The notes under the pieces: generated by a model
Seen by the model: only the letters and a program-made list of their open reading frames with translations
Databases searched by the model: none
Told to the model about the DNA's origin: nothing
Translations under genes and position numbers: made by a program
Part shown: piece after piece, positions 1 to 8,732 of the stretch
Numbering within the stretch: the first letter of the stretch is position 1
Layout of the letters: each line of letters opens with the position of its first letter
NCBI RefSeq assembly: GCF_945957355.1
Contig: NZ_CAMFKM010000001.1
Location: forward strand, 496,001-560,000
Reading direction: 5' to 3'
Length of the DNA stretch: 64,000 nt
Source of the DNA: an uncultured Reyranella sp.
GTDB lineage: Bacteria; Pseudomonadota; Alphaproteobacteria; Reyranellales; Reyranellaceae

Positions 1-510
1 CATCCCGGCGGCCTCTGCTCAGGGCAGCTCCATGGCTTGCGCCCGGGCGATCGCATCGAGGCCTTCGTGAAGCCCAACCCGTCCTTCCATCCGGCAGCGG
101 GCCGCAAGCCCATCATCCTGATCGGCGCCGGCACCGGCATTGGTCCCCTGGCGGGATTCATTCGTGCCAATCGTGGACGACGGCCCGTGCACCTCTATTT
201 CGGCGGACGCGATCCGGAATCGGACTTCCTGTACCGGCGCGAGATCCAGGGGTGGCTGGACGACAGGCGGCTGACGAGCCTGGCGACCGTGTTCTCGCGC
301 GTGAGCGGCGGCGGCTACGTGCAGGATCGCCTCCGGGCGGATGCCGAACGCTTGCGCACCCTCGTCGGCGCGGGCGCCCAGGTCCTGGTCTGCGGCGGAC
401 GCGAGATGGCCGCCGGCGTGAAGGAAACGCTGGGCGAACTGCTCGTTCCCGCCGGCCTGACACCCGGCCTTCTGAAGGACGAAGGGAGGTACCTCGAAGA
501 TGTCTACTAG
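1..510 (+). CDS. FNR-type flavin/NAD(P)H reductase, C-terminal part (5' end outside window)
   Basis: The reading frame is open from base 1, so the gene starts outside the window; only about 169 residues are visible. The first residues (PGGLCSGQLHGLRPGDRIE) match the end of an FNR FAD-binding barrel. They are followed by the nucleotide-binding lobe with GAGTGIGPLAGF, a CGGREMAAG segment and a C-terminal YLEDVY, as in sulfite-reductase flavoprotein/cytochrome P450 reductase-like proteins. It should pass electrons from NAD(P)H through FAD to an unseen partner. Its stop overlaps the start of apbE by 11 bases, with a GGGAGG ribosome site at about 484-489, so the two are co-translated. FAD:protein FMN transferases often accompany membrane flavoproteins, so the upstream part may include PepSY-like or flavodoxin domains (inference). 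Confidence 0.85.
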   Translation, partial: HPGGLCSGQLHGLRPGDRIEAFVKPNPSFHPAAGRKPIILIGAGTGIGPLAGFIRANRGRRPVHLYFGGRDPESDFLYRREIQGWLDDRRLTSLATVFSRVSGGGYVQDRLRADAERLRTLVGAGAQVLVCGGREMAAGVKETLGELLVPAGLTPGLLKDEGRYLEDVY

Positions 511-1507
511 CCTTCGTCTCCACGCCTTGAACGGCGCAACCATGGGAACGCGGTGGTCGGCGCTCCTCCATGCCTCACCCGCGACCGACATACCCGCGCT
601 GGACATCGCCCTGGCGAACGCCGTCGACCGCGTCGACCGCCAGATGTCCACCTGGAAGCCGGATAGCGACCTGATGCGCCTCAATGCCGCCTCTCCCGGT
701 ACCTGGGTGTCGTTGCCAGGAGAACTCATGCAGGTCCTGGCCAGAGGGCTGGAGATCGGAGCCCTGTCCGGAGGCGCGTTCGACATCGGTGTCGGGCGCC
801 TGGTCAAGGCCTGGGGCTTCGGATCCGCTGGCACGGTGCCCGACGGGGAAGCGATCCGGGCGGCCCTTCACCAACGGCCGCCGCCGACCCATACGGTCCT
901 GGAGCTCGACGCGCCGGGCGCACGGGCACGCAAGCACGCCCAATTCGATCTCGACCTTTCGGGTATCGCCAAGGGGTTTGCGGTGGATGAGATGATGCGC
1001 ACCGTGAAGACGTTCGGCATCTCCGACGCGCTGGTCGGACTGGATGGTGAACTTGCGGCAAGCGGCACGAAGCCGGACGGAGCGCCGTGGCGCATCGCCG
1101 TGGAAAAGCCCGACTACGAGCTTCGTAGTCCGCTCGGTACGATCGAGCTGCGGGATGCCGCCGTCGCCACCTCGGGCGACTACCGGCACTGGATCGAGGT
1201 CGAAGGAACGCGGCTCTCCCACACGATGGACCGCGCGCGCGGCGGTCCGGTCGACAATGCGGTTGCTTCGGTTTCGGTCGTTGCGTCGAGCTGCATGGAT
1301 GCGGATGCGTGGGCGACCGCGCTGATGGTGCTCGGGCCGGGAGAAGGCAGGGCACTTGCGCAGAAGCACGACTTCGACGCCCTGCTCGTCGAGCGCCGTG
1401 ACGGGACGCTCATCCAGATCGGAATCGGTCGCGTCTTCGAGGCGACTTCGACCGGGCCATTCCCCTTGCCATCCAATTCGGTTCGCCCGAGCCAGGAAGC
1501 ACTCTAG
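500..1507 (+). CDS. apbE: FAD:protein FMN transferase ApbE
   Basis: This 335-residue ApbE-family protein covalently attaches FMN from FAD to a threonine of flavoprotein targets such as Nqr/Rnf subunits or FMN-bind domain proteins. Visible family marks are an early MGTRW segment, DLDLSGIAKGFAVD around residues 150-165, GDYRHWIE and SHTMD near 230-250, and a metal-site region CMDADAWATALMVLG near 255-275. There is no clear signal peptide or lipobox, so it may act in the cytoplasm, unlike the exported lipoprotein form; the start at 500 is fixed by the ribosome site and the overlap with the upstream reductase. It converges with the receiver gene on the opposite strand, overlapping it by 4 bases. 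Confidence 0.92.
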   Translation: MSTSLRLHALNGATMGTRWSALLHASPATDIPALDIALANAVDRVDRQMSTWKPDSDLMRLNAASPGTWVSLPGELMQVLARGLEIGALSGGAFDIGVGRLVKAWGFGSAGTVPDGEAIRAALHQRPPPTHTVLELDAPGARARKHAQFDLDLSGIAKGFAVDEMMRTVKTFGISDALVGLDGELAASGTKPDGAPWRIAVEKPDYELRSPLGTIELRDAAVATSGDYRHWIEVEGTRLSHTMDRARGGPVDNAVASVSVVASSCMDADAWATALMVLGPGEGRALAQKHDFDALLVERRDGTLIQIGIGRVFEATSTGPFPLPSNSVRPSQEAL

Positions 1508-1881
1508 CCGGCACTCCGTCCAGCCAGCATTTCCGCCAGCGCTTCGACGATCTGCTCGGGGCGGAACGGCTTGTCGAAGAATGGTTTATCGCCATGGCGC
1601 AGCGGCATCAGAGCCGTCGACCGGCCACTGGCGAAGACGTAAGGCACCCGCAGCGCCTGCAGCGTGTCGGCAACGGGAAAGACCAGCTCGTCCTTGTAGA
1701 GGCGGATGTCGAGAATGGCGGCATCGATCGCATGATCGGCGATCAGCGCGAAGGCGCCCTCGACGCTGTTGGCCGGTCCGACCGGAACAGCCCCCGCCGC
1801 GAACAGAGTTGCCCGCAGGTCCAGCCCAATGGCCGGGTCGTTCTCCACGATGAGGATCGTGCGGCCATCGAGAAGTGCCAA
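1504..1881 (-). CDS. Stand-alone response-regulator receiver protein
   Basis: This 125-residue protein consists only of a CheY-like receiver domain. Acidic residues sit at E13 and D15 (VENDP), the phospho-acceptor Asp is at about residue 58 (AILDIRL), the switch Ser lies in FASG, and the conserved Lys in FFDKPF. There is no output domain, so it must act by protein contact or as a phosphate sink. It reads convergently to apbE, overlapping its stop by four bases, and has no kinase partner next to it; the kinases in this window are more than 55 kb away. Alphaproteobacteria carry many such single-domain receivers. Confidence 0.85.
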   Translation of the reverse strand: MALLDGRTILIVENDPAIGLDLRATLFAAGAVPVGPANSVEGAFALIADHAIDAAILDIRLYKDELVFPVADTLQALRVPYVFASGRSTALMPLRHGDKPFFDKPFRPEQIVEALAEMLAGRSAG

Positions 1882-2000
1882 GGAACGCTACTCCAATCAG
1901 CCTCGCGTGAACGTACCTGCATCATCCAAGTTGCATGGACCGACGCAACCTTCAAGACCAGAGCCCCGTTTGCAATCGCCTTGACACAAAGGAGATTCCC

Positions 2001-2078
2001 ATGGGCCGTTCAATTCTGCTCTGGCTGATCGGCGTTCCGATTCCGATCATCATCCTGCTGGCGCTGTTCTGGCGCTGA
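2001..2078 (+). CDS. 25-residue hydrophobic membrane peptide
   Basis: A strong ribosome site (AAAGGAG, about 1988-1994) stands 6 bases before ATG 2001 and drives a 25-codon frame. The product begins MGRSILLWLIG, continues with a Pro-Ile run (VPIPIII) and ends LLALFWR, which is one short transmembrane helix with a basic C-terminus. Similar tiny peptides starting MGRS/LLLWLLGIPIP are, from memory, widespread in Rhizobiales and usually unannotated. Its stop codon forms one edge of the hairpin at 2076-2099. It sits between a receiver gene and phaC; its function is unknown. Confidence 0.6.
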   Translation: MGRSILLWLIGVPIPIIILLALFWR

Positions 2079-2099
2079 CGTTGCACTCGGGCAACGTCA
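2076..2099. terminator. Perfect 9-bp hairpin shared by two convergent genes
   Basis: TGACGTTGC at 2076-2084 pairs perfectly with GCAACGTCA at 2091-2099 across a 6-base loop. The outer three bases of each arm are the TGA stop codons of the 25-residue peptide (+) and of phaC (-). There is no T-run, so a bidirectional terminator or 3' end stabiliser is likely but not certain. Confidence 0.55.
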
Positions 2100-3890
2100 C
2101 TCCTGAAGCACATAGGTACCCGGCGCGTCGCAAAGCGGCGTCAGGCCGGCGGCTGGATTGCCCATCGGCGGTGGCAGATGATCGCCCTCCGAACGCGATG
2201 TGAGCCAAGCGGCGAGCGTGGGCCACCACGAGCCCTGCTGCTGTGGCGCGATGGCCAGCCAGGTATCGGGATCGACATAGCGATCCTCGGCTTTCTTGGT
2301 CATGACCTGGTGATGGCGGCCGTCGCGGCCCGGTTCCGACACAATGCCGGCATTATGGCCGCCATTGGTCAGCACGTACGTGACCTCGGTGTCGGCCAGC
2401 AGATGGATCTTGTAGGTCGATCGCCAGGGCGCCACGTGATCCCATGTCGTTCCGACGGCGAAGATCGGAACGCGGATGTCGGTCAGGGTGATCGGCCGGC
2501 CGTCGACCTGATACCGTCCCTCCGCCAGGTCGTTGCCGAGGAACAGGCCGCGCAGATATTCCGAGTGCATCCGATAGGGCAGGCGCGTGGAATCGGCGTT
2601 CCAGGCCATGAGATCGCTCATCGGTTCGCGTGTGCCCATCAGGTAGCGGTGCAGCACCACCGACCAGATCAGATCGTTGGAGCGCAGCAACTGGAAGGCG
2701 CCCGCCATCTGCTTGGCATCCAGGAAGCCCTGCTCCCACATCATGTCCTCGAGGAACGCGATCTGGCTGTCGTCGATGAACAGCATGAGTTCGCCGGCTT
2801 CGCTGAAATCGGTCTGCGCCGCCAGCAGCACCATCGTCTTGAGCCGTAAGTCGCCGTCGCGAGCCATGGTGGCGGCGGCGATCGCCAGCAACGTGCCCCC
2901 CAGGCAGTAGCCCAGCGCGTGTACCTGGCGGCCGGGAACGATGTCGGCAATGGCATCGAGGGCCGCCATGACACCGAGGCGACGATAGTCGTCCAGGCCC
3001 AGGTCGCGGTCCTCGGCGGATGGGTTCTTCCACGAGATCATGAAGACGGTGAAGCCCTGCTCCGTCAGGTACTTCACCAGCGAGTTCTGCGCCGACAGGT
3101 CGAGAATGTAGTACTTCATGATCCATGCCGGCACGATCAGCACCGGCTCGGCATGGACCTGGCGGGTCACCGGCTCGTATTGCAGCAGTTCGATCAGCCG
3201 GTTTCGGAAGACGACCTTGCCGGGGGTCGCCGCGACGTTGCGCCCGACCTGGTAGGCTTCGGCGGCCACCGGCTTCTTGCCGCTGACGGTTCGTTGCCAG
3301 TCCTCGAACAGGTGCTGCAGTCCAGCGAGGAAGTTCTGGCCGCCGGTCTCGAGGGTGCGCTGCTGGAGTTCGGGGTTCGTCGGCAGGAAGTTCGAGGGCG
3401 CGAAGACGTCGAGAATCTGCCGGCACGCGAACCTGACGATATCCTCATGATGACGCGTCACGCCACGGACGTCGGAGGTTGCATTGTGCCACCATTGCTG
3501 CTGCAGCAGGAACCCCTGGTAGAACAGATTGAACGGGGGATGCTGCCAGGCCTCACCGGCAAAGCGCCGGTCCTGGGGTAGCGGCTCGATCGCCGGGGGA
3601 ACATGTCCCGGGCGTTGCGCCTGTTGCCAGGCGAAGTCGGCGAAGCGCATCGACTTGCGCGTCATCTTGTCGATCAGCTGCAGGCGCTTGCCCGGCGCCG
3701 CCATCAGATGGGCCAGCCAGTCGAGATAGGCCGCCGCGATCGCCGCCGGCGAGAGGCCCATGGTGAACCGCGCCATCGTCGCATGGAGCGCGCGATCGGT
3801 GATGTCCGACAGCGCCGTGACGACATAGGAATCGCGCTCGACCGGCGAGGCTGCGTCGGACGCACGTTCGTCTTTTCGCACGATGTCCAT
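2097..3890 (-). CDS. phaC: Class I poly(3-hydroxyalkanoate) synthase
   Basis: This 597-residue PhaC polymerises (R)-3-hydroxyacyl-CoA into polyhydroxyalkanoate on intracellular granules. The lipase-box-like motif GYCLGG carries the nucleophile at C329; the Asp at 484 (TTWDHVAPW) and His at 512 (NGGHNAG) complete the triad at the spacing known for class I enzymes. The N-terminal PhaC domain occupies roughly residues 80-250 and the alpha/beta-hydrolase core 250-560. Length fits the family. No phaA/phaB/phaR is adjacent, so it may be one of several paralogues. An FNR/FixK-like site lies 55 bases before its start, suggesting induction at low oxygen, when carbon is stored. Confidence 0.93.
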   Translation of the reverse strand: MDIVRKDERASDAASPVERDSYVVTALSDITDRALHATMARFTMGLSPAAIAAAYLDWLAHLMAAPGKRLQLIDKMTRKSMRFADFAWQQAQRPGHVPPAIEPLPQDRRFAGEAWQHPPFNLFYQGFLLQQQWWHNATSDVRGVTRHHEDIVRFACRQILDVFAPSNFLPTNPELQQRTLETGGQNFLAGLQHLFEDWQRTVSGKKPVAAEAYQVGRNVAATPGKVVFRNRLIELLQYEPVTRQVHAEPVLIVPAWIMKYYILDLSAQNSLVKYLTEQGFTVFMISWKNPSAEDRDLGLDDYRRLGVMAALDAIADIVPGRQVHALGYCLGGTLLAIAAATMARDGDLRLKTMVLLAAQTDFSEAGELMLFIDDSQIAFLEDMMWEQGFLDAKQMAGAFQLLRSNDLIWSVVLHRYLMGTREPMSDLMAWNADSTRLPYRMHSEYLRGLFLGNDLAEGRYQVDGRPITLTDIRVPIFAVGTTWDHVAPWRSTYKIHLLADTEVTYVLTNGGHNAGIVSEPGRDGRHHQVMTKKAEDRYVDPDTWLAIAPQQQGSWWPTLAAWLTSRSEGDHLPPPMGNPAAGLTPLCDAPGTYVLQE

Positions 3891-3944
3891 CGACCGCCTT
3901 TCACCTTTGCGGGGCGCACTCTAGCGGGCAGCGAACGGCGGGCC

Positions 3945-3958
3945 TTGAGACAAATCAA
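3945..3958. promoter_or_regulatory. FNR/FixK-like site upstream of phaC
   Basis: TTGAG-ACAA-ATCAA matches the consensus TTGAT-N4-ATCAA with one mismatch. It lies in the divergent phaC/cytochrome b561 promoter region, centred about 61 bases before the phaC start codon. Confidence 0.6.
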
Positions 3959-4010
3959 GAGCTAACCGGACTTCGGGCGTGCGATGATGTCCCGCCGAGG
4001 ACGTCCGACC

Positions 4011-4024
4011 TTGACTCAAATCAA
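4011..4024. promoter_or_regulatory. FNR/FixK-like site upstream of cytochrome b561
   Basis: TTGAC-TCAA-ATCAA matches the FNR/FixK dyad with one mismatch, centred about 56 bases before the cytochrome b561 ATG. It is the second such site in the same intergenic region, one near each divergent gene. Confidence 0.62.
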
Positions 4025-4073
4025 TGACATTCCGCCGCATCGGTCGCAGGGAAGCCTCCAGAGGAGGCTTTCC

Positions 4074-4628
4074 ATGCAATTGCGCAACTCGGCGAGCGGC
4101 TACGGCGCCATTTCGCGGTCCCTGCATTGGATCACCGTCTTCCTTGTGCTGATCGCCTGGGCAGTGGGCACGTTCGGGGACGTCCTGCCCAAGGGCGAAG
4201 CGCGCACGACGGGATTGGCCGTCCACATCGCTGCCGGGCTCGCGGTCCTGGTGGTGCTCGCCGTGCGCCTGGTGTGGCGCGCGACCGATCCGCCGCCGCT
4301 TCCTGAACCCACCACGTTCGGCAGGTGGGGCGATCGCGCGAGCCGGCTTGCGCACTACACGCTGTACGCGCTCCTGCTGCTGGTGCCGGTGGTCGGCATC
4401 GCGGTACAGTTCGCGCGCGGCGCCCCCCTGCCCTTGTTCGGCTTGGCCGATATTGCCTCGCCGTGGACCGCTGACCGCGCGTTCGCGCGCTCGATGAAGG
4501 AAGTGCACGAGGTCCTGGCCAACGCACTGGTGATTCTCGCCGCCCTGCATGCCGCCGCGGCGCTTGTTCACCATTGGATCCTGCACGACCGCACTCTTGC
4601 GCGCATGCTCCCGGGCAGCGGGCGCTGA
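4074..4628 (+). CDS. Cytochrome b561
   Basis: This 184-residue integral membrane protein should carry two b-type hemes and shuttle electrons between quinols and periplasmic or cytoplasmic partners. Four hydrophobic helices are visible at about 17-34, 48-67, 92-112 and 148-170. Histidines suited to heme ligation include H18 (SLHW), H51 (LAVHIAAG), H94 (LAHYTLY) and H159 (ALHAAAAL). The start at ATG 4074 is chosen because GAGGAGG (4061-4067) precedes it at good spacing; an upstream in-frame extension looks non-coding. An FNR/FixK-like site lies about 56 bases upstream, and the cyclase gene follows after 15 bases, so the two are probably one operon. Confidence 0.9.
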   Translation: MQLRNSASGYGAISRSLHWITVFLVLIAWAVGTFGDVLPKGEARTTGLAVHIAAGLAVLVVLAVRLVWRATDPPPLPEPTTFGRWGDRASRLAHYTLYALLLLVPVVGIAVQFARGAPLPLFGLADIASPWTADRAFARSMKEVHEVLANALVILAALHAAAALVHHWILHDRTLARMLPGSGR

Positions 4629-4643
4629 GAGGACAATGGTCGC

Positions 4644-5999
4644 GTGAAGACTGAGCCGGACGACCAGGCTCGGTTCGACCAGCCGTATCCGCTTCTGCGA
4701 TCCTTCGTTCGCCTCATCCTGCCGGGTCTCGCGTTGCTGCTGGTGGTTTCGGCTGCCCTCACGATGTACGGCGCCCGGCAGCTCGTCGAAGGCATCTATC
4801 TCGAACTGGCAATGCGGCGCGCTCAGGTGATCGATCGCGCGATGACCGAGGTGGCGCCTGAACCGTGGCAACGCCTCAAGAGCGGCGATGCACCCGGCCC
4901 GATCTACGCCGAGCCCCAAGGACAATTGCTGCTGGCCGAGTTGACACGGGAGGTGCGCGAGCTCGATCTCACCGCGCTGAAAATCTATGCCAACGGCGGC
5001 GTCATCCAGTTTGACACCGATACCGGACGGATCGGGAGCATCGATCGCAGCGCGGCCTATGTTGCGGCCGAACGCGGCGAAAGTTCGCTCGTGTACCGGA
5101 TCGATCCCAACGGATCGGCGCTCTACGAACTGTACGTGCTGGTCGCCGTGCCCGGCAGCGCGCCGGTCGTGTTCGAGCTGTACGAACCGGTCGACCATCT
5201 GAACGCGCTGCTCTGGCGCGCCGGCGCGGCCGCAGCCGGCGTGCCGAGCCTGATCCTGCTGGGGCTGATGCTGGCCATGACGCGCATGGTCGTGCTGGCG
5301 CAGAACAACATCACAGGGCGGGCGGCTTTGGTGGCCGATCTTCGCACACGGCTGGAACGGCTGGTCTCGGGCGCGGCGTCGCGGGCCGTGCATCGGGCAG
5401 TCGGGACGGGCAGCGGCATTCGTTCCGCACGGGCGCGTTGCACGCTGTTCTATTCGGATATCCGCGACTTCACCTCGTTTTCCGAGGCCAACGAGCCGGA
5501 ACAGGTGATCGGCTTCCTCAATCGGCTGATGGCGATCATCGTCGACGAAGTCGACCGCGCCGGGGGCGACGTCGACAAGCTGATCGGCGATGCGGTGCTG
5601 GCGCGCTTTCAAGGCGACCGGGGGGAAGTACGCGCCATATCGGCGGCGCGCGAGGCCCTGCGCCGCCTGGACCAGACAGGGTTTCCGCGCGGAGTCGGCA
5701 TCGGGATCTATACCGGCGACGTCATCTTCGGCACCGTGGGGTCAGCGGATCGGATGGACTTCACCGTCATCGGCGACAGCGTGAACATCACGGCCCGCCT
5801 GTGCAGCATCGCCGCGCGCGGCGAGCTCGTCGTGGACACGGATACGGTACGCACCGCCGGAGACCATGGCTTCGGCGTCGAAGAATCCGTCGCGATCAAG
5901 GGACGGCGCGAGCGGCTGACCGTCCGCCGGTGGCGGCTCGACGCGCCCGAAACCGCCGCCGGGGGAGGCGTCGCCTCGGATGAGCCGCCGCTTCCTTGA
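4644..5999 (+). CDS. Membrane class III adenylate/guanylate cyclase
   Basis: This 451-residue protein should make cAMP (or cGMP) at the inner membrane. A helix at about residues 21-43 is followed by a periplasmic sensor-like region to about 190, a second helix near 193-215, and a catalytic domain from about 265. The metal-binding aspartates are D272 in FYSDIRDFTSF and D316 in LIGDAVLARF, and the GTVGSADRMDFTVIGDSVN stretch is typical of this class. GTG 4644 is the start, since the nearby ATG at 4636 runs into a stop after three codons; GAGAGGA precedes it. It follows cytochrome b561 in the same direction. Its last codons overlap the FNR/FixK-like site used by the next gene. Substrate choice cannot be read with confidence. 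Confidence 0.9.
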   Translation: MKTEPDDQARFDQPYPLLRSFVRLILPGLALLLVVSAALTMYGARQLVEGIYLELAMRRAQVIDRAMTEVAPEPWQRLKSGDAPGPIYAEPQGQLLLAELTREVRELDLTALKIYANGGVIQFDTDTGRIGSIDRSAAYVAAERGESSLVYRIDPNGSALYELYVLVAVPGSAPVVFELYEPVDHLNALLWRAGAAAAGVPSLILLGLMLAMTRMVVLAQNNITGRAALVADLRTRLERLVSGAASRAVHRAVGTGSGIRSARARCTLFYSDIRDFTSFSEANEPEQVIGFLNRLMAIIVDEVDRAGGDVDKLIGDAVLARFQGDRGEVRAISAAREALRRLDQTGFPRGVGIGIYTGDVIFGTVGSADRMDFTVIGDSVNITARLCSIAARGELVVDTDTVRTAGDHGFGVEESVAIKGRRERLTVRRWRLDAPETAAGGGVASDEPPLP

Positions 6000-6009
6000 T
6001 CCAGATCAT
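5996..6009. promoter_or_regulatory. FNR/FixK-like site upstream of the H+-ATPase
   Basis: TTGAT-CCAG-ATCAT differs from TTGAT-N4-ATCAA in only the last base. It overlaps the stop codon of the cyclase gene and is centred about 109 bases before the ATPase ATG, in the only gap (112 bases) between those genes. Confidence 0.6.
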
Positions 6010-6111
6010 ACCCACCCCTGGCCATTCCAATAAGTACGATCGACGACCATTGCCGCCCGCGCTCTCGGTCGGCGATGACCAACAGCGGAGAGCACAGCGA
6101 GGGCGACCACC

Positions 6112-8718
6112 ATGGACACCGCTACAACCGGCCAGCCCGGCAAGGACGCCGCGGCCGTGGCCGATCTCGAGAAGCTTCCCATCGAGCGCGTGCTCGCCGC
6201 CCTCGACACGGTTCCCGGGGCAGGTCTGTCGGCAGCGGAGGTCGACCGTCGCCTGAACCAGTACGGTCCCAACGCCATCATCGAGAAGGAGAAGAGCCTC
6301 GCCGCGAAGCTGCTGGGCTGCTTCACGGGACCGATTGCCTATCTCATCGAAGCAGCTGCGGCCATTTCGGCGTTCCTGGGTCACTGGGAAGACTTCGCCG
6401 TCATCGCTGCGCTGCTGCTGTTCAATGCCGCCCTCGACCTGTGGCAGGACCTGAAGGCCTCGAACGCGCTGGCGGCCCTCAAGAAGGGCCTGGCGCCCGT
6501 GGCCACGGCGCGACGCGACGGAACGTGGGGCCACATCGCCGCCTCGACATTGGTGCCGGGCGACATCGTGAAGATCCGCCTGGGCGAGATCGTGCCCGCC
6601 GACCTGCGCCTGGTCGGCGGCGACTACGCGGCGATCGACCAGTCCGCCCTCACCGGCGAATCGCTGCCCGTGGCCAAGAAGATCGGCGACGGGGCCTATT
6701 CGGGCAGCGTCGTGAAGCAGGGCGAGATGGAGGGCGTGGTCATCGCCACCGGCTCCCACACCTTCTTCGGCCGTACCGCCAGGCTGGTGGCCGGTGCCGG
6801 CGCGGCAAGCCACGCGCAGAAGGCCATGTTCCAGATCGGCAACTTCCTGATCGTGCTGGCGCTGACGCTGGCCGCCGTGATGGTCGCCTTTCGCGTCTAT
6901 CGCGACATCGTCGTGGCCGACTCCTGGAGCACCGCCGATGCGCTGCGCATCCTGCAGTTCGTGCTCGTCCTGCTGGTGGCCTCCATCCCCGTCGCGATGC
7001 CCGCGGTATTCTCCGTCACCATGGCGCTGGGCGCGCTCGCCCTGTCGCGCCAGAAGGCGATCGTGTCGCGGCTCGAGGCGATCGAGGAGATGGCCGGGGT
7101 GGACATCCTCTGCTCCGACAAGACCGGCACGCTCACCAAGAACCAGCTCAAGCTCGGCGACCCGATCCTGTTCGCCGCAAGGGACGGGCAGGAGGTCGTG
7201 CTGGCCGGCGCGCTGGCCTCGAAGGCGGAGGACCGCGACGCCATCGACACGGCCGTGATCGAGGCGCTGGCGGACCCCGGGGCCCTGAAGGGCTGGAAGC
7301 AGACCGGCTTCACGCCCTTCGATCCCGTGACCAAGCGCACCACGGCGCACGTGACGGCGCCCGACGGACGCCAGATCGTCGTGTCCAAGGGAGCGCCACA
7401 GGTGATCGCCGATCTCGTCAAGGCCGACGCAAAGGCCGTCGCAACCGTGCACGAGACGGTCGAGGCGCTGGGCGCGCGGGGTTACCGTGCGCTGGGCGTG
7501 GCCCGCTCGGACGACGCCGGGGCGACCTGGCGGCTGCTCGGCATCCTGCCGATGTTCGACCCGCCCCGCGACGATTCGAAGGCGACCATCGACCTCGCGC
7601 GCGCCAAGGGCGTGACCGTCAAGATGATCACCGGCGACGATACCGCGATCGCCCGCGAGACCGCGCGGCAGCTCGGGCTCGGCACCAATATCATCGCCGC
7701 GGCCGACGCCTTCCCCAAGGACATGGACCCCAACAACGTGCCGCCGCACATCGTCGATGCGATCGAGACGGCGGACGGGTTTGCGAGGGTCTTCCCGGAG
7801 CACAAGTACGCCATCGTCAAGGCTCTGCAGGGCCGCGGCCACCTGGTGGCGATGACCGGCGACGGCGTGAACGACGCGCCGGCCCTGAAGCAGGCCGACT
7901 GCGGTACCGCGGTGTCCGGCGCCACCGACGCCGCACGCGGCGCGGCCGCGCTGATCCTGACCTCGCCGGGCCTTTCGGTGATCAACAGCGCCATCGACGA
8001 GGCGCGCCGCATCTTCGGCCGTATCACCAGCTACACGATCTATCGCGTCGCGCTCACCATGACGATCATGTTCCTGGTGGTGCTGTCGTCCATCACGCTG
8101 GGCTTCCAGCCGCTGACAGCCGTCATGATCGTCATCATGTCGCTGCTCGACGACATCCCGATCATGACCATCGCCTACGACAACACGCCGGTGACCGAGC
8201 GTCCGATCCGATGGCGCATGGCGCGCCTGCTTTCGGTGTCGGCAGTGCTCGGCCTGTTCTCCGTGGCACAGGCCTTCGGCCTGCTGCTGATCGGCATGGA
8301 GGTGCTGTCCAACCCGGCCTGGAACGCCTGGTTCGCACTCGACGACCGCGACCATCTGCAGACCGCGGTGTTCCTGCAACTCGTGGTCGGCGGGCATCTC
8401 CTGTTGTTCGTCACCCGCACGGAGCGCTGGTTCTTCCTGCCGCCCTTCCCGGCGGCGCCGCTGTTCGGCGCCATTGCGGCCACGCAGGTCGTGGCCGCCC
8501 TGATGTGCGGCTACGGCTGGCTGGTGCCCGCGATCTCGTGGGGGACGATCGCGGCGGTGTGGGCCTACAATCTCGTCTGGATGGTCGTGCTCGGCGCGGT
8601 GCGCCTCGCGACGGAGCGGACGATCGACAATCGCACGGCAGGCCGCCAGCGCAGCGCGTCGATCGTGACGCAATCGCTGCAGGGCAACGTGCCCCTGCGC
8701 CCGAAATCCATGAGCTGA
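6112..8718 (+). CDS. Plasma-membrane-type H+-exporting P-type ATPase (type IIIA)
   Basis: This 868-residue P-type ATPase should pump protons out of the cytoplasm at the cost of ATP. The phosphorylated Asp is D336 in CSDKTGTLTKNQ. The actuator-domain TGES motif reads LTGESLPV, and the hinge motifs TGDD and TGDGVNDAP are intact. The N-terminal cation-ATPase domain and about eight to ten helices are visible, with LLDDIPIMTIAYDN in the last helical bundle, as in fungal/plant Pma1-like proteins. It lacks the metal-binding N-terminal CxxC domains of heavy-metal pumps. PPK2 follows after 14 bases and the anion transporter 28 bases later, forming an ATP/ion-homeostasis operon. It is about 100 bases downstream of an FNR/FixK-like site. 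Confidence 0.92.
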   Translation: MDTATTGQPGKDAAAVADLEKLPIERVLAALDTVPGAGLSAAEVDRRLNQYGPNAIIEKEKSLAAKLLGCFTGPIAYLIEAAAAISAFLGHWEDFAVIAALLLFNAALDLWQDLKASNALAALKKGLAPVATARRDGTWGHIAASTLVPGDIVKIRLGEIVPADLRLVGGDYAAIDQSALTGESLPVAKKIGDGAYSGSVVKQGEMEGVVIATGSHTFFGRTARLVAGAGAASHAQKAMFQIGNFLIVLALTLAAVMVAFRVYRDIVVADSWSTADALRILQFVLVLLVASIPVAMPAVFSVTMALGALALSRQKAIVSRLEAIEEMAGVDILCSDKTGTLTKNQLKLGDPILFAARDGQEVVLAGALASKAEDRDAIDTAVIEALADPGALKGWKQTGFTPFDPVTKRTTAHVTAPDGRQIVVSKGAPQVIADLVKADAKAVATVHETVEALGARGYRALGVARSDDAGATWRLLGILPMFDPPRDDSKATIDLARAKGVTVKMITGDDTAIARETARQLGLGTNIIAAADAFPKDMDPNNVPPHIVDAIETADGFARVFPEHKYAIVKALQGRGHLVAMTGDGVNDAPALKQADCGTAVSGATDAARGAAALILTSPGLSVINSAIDEARRIFGRITSYTIYRVALTMTIMFLVVLSSITLGFQPLTAVMIVIMSLLDDIPIMTIAYDNTPVTERPIRWRMARLLSVSAVLGLFSVAQAFGLLLIGMEVLSNPAWNAWFALDDRDHLQTAVFLQLVVGGHLLLFVTRTERWFFLPPFPAAPLFGAIAATQVVAALMCGYGWLVPAISWGTIAAVWAYNLVWMVVLGAVRLATERTIDNRTAGRQRSASIVTQSLQGNVPLRPKSMS

Positions 8719-8732
8719 AAGGGAGTGCGGCG

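Noticed and set aside
1980..2000. A fourth FNR/FixK site before the 25-residue peptide
   Set aside because: Only the left half (TTGACACAA) is present; the right half is a ribosome site.
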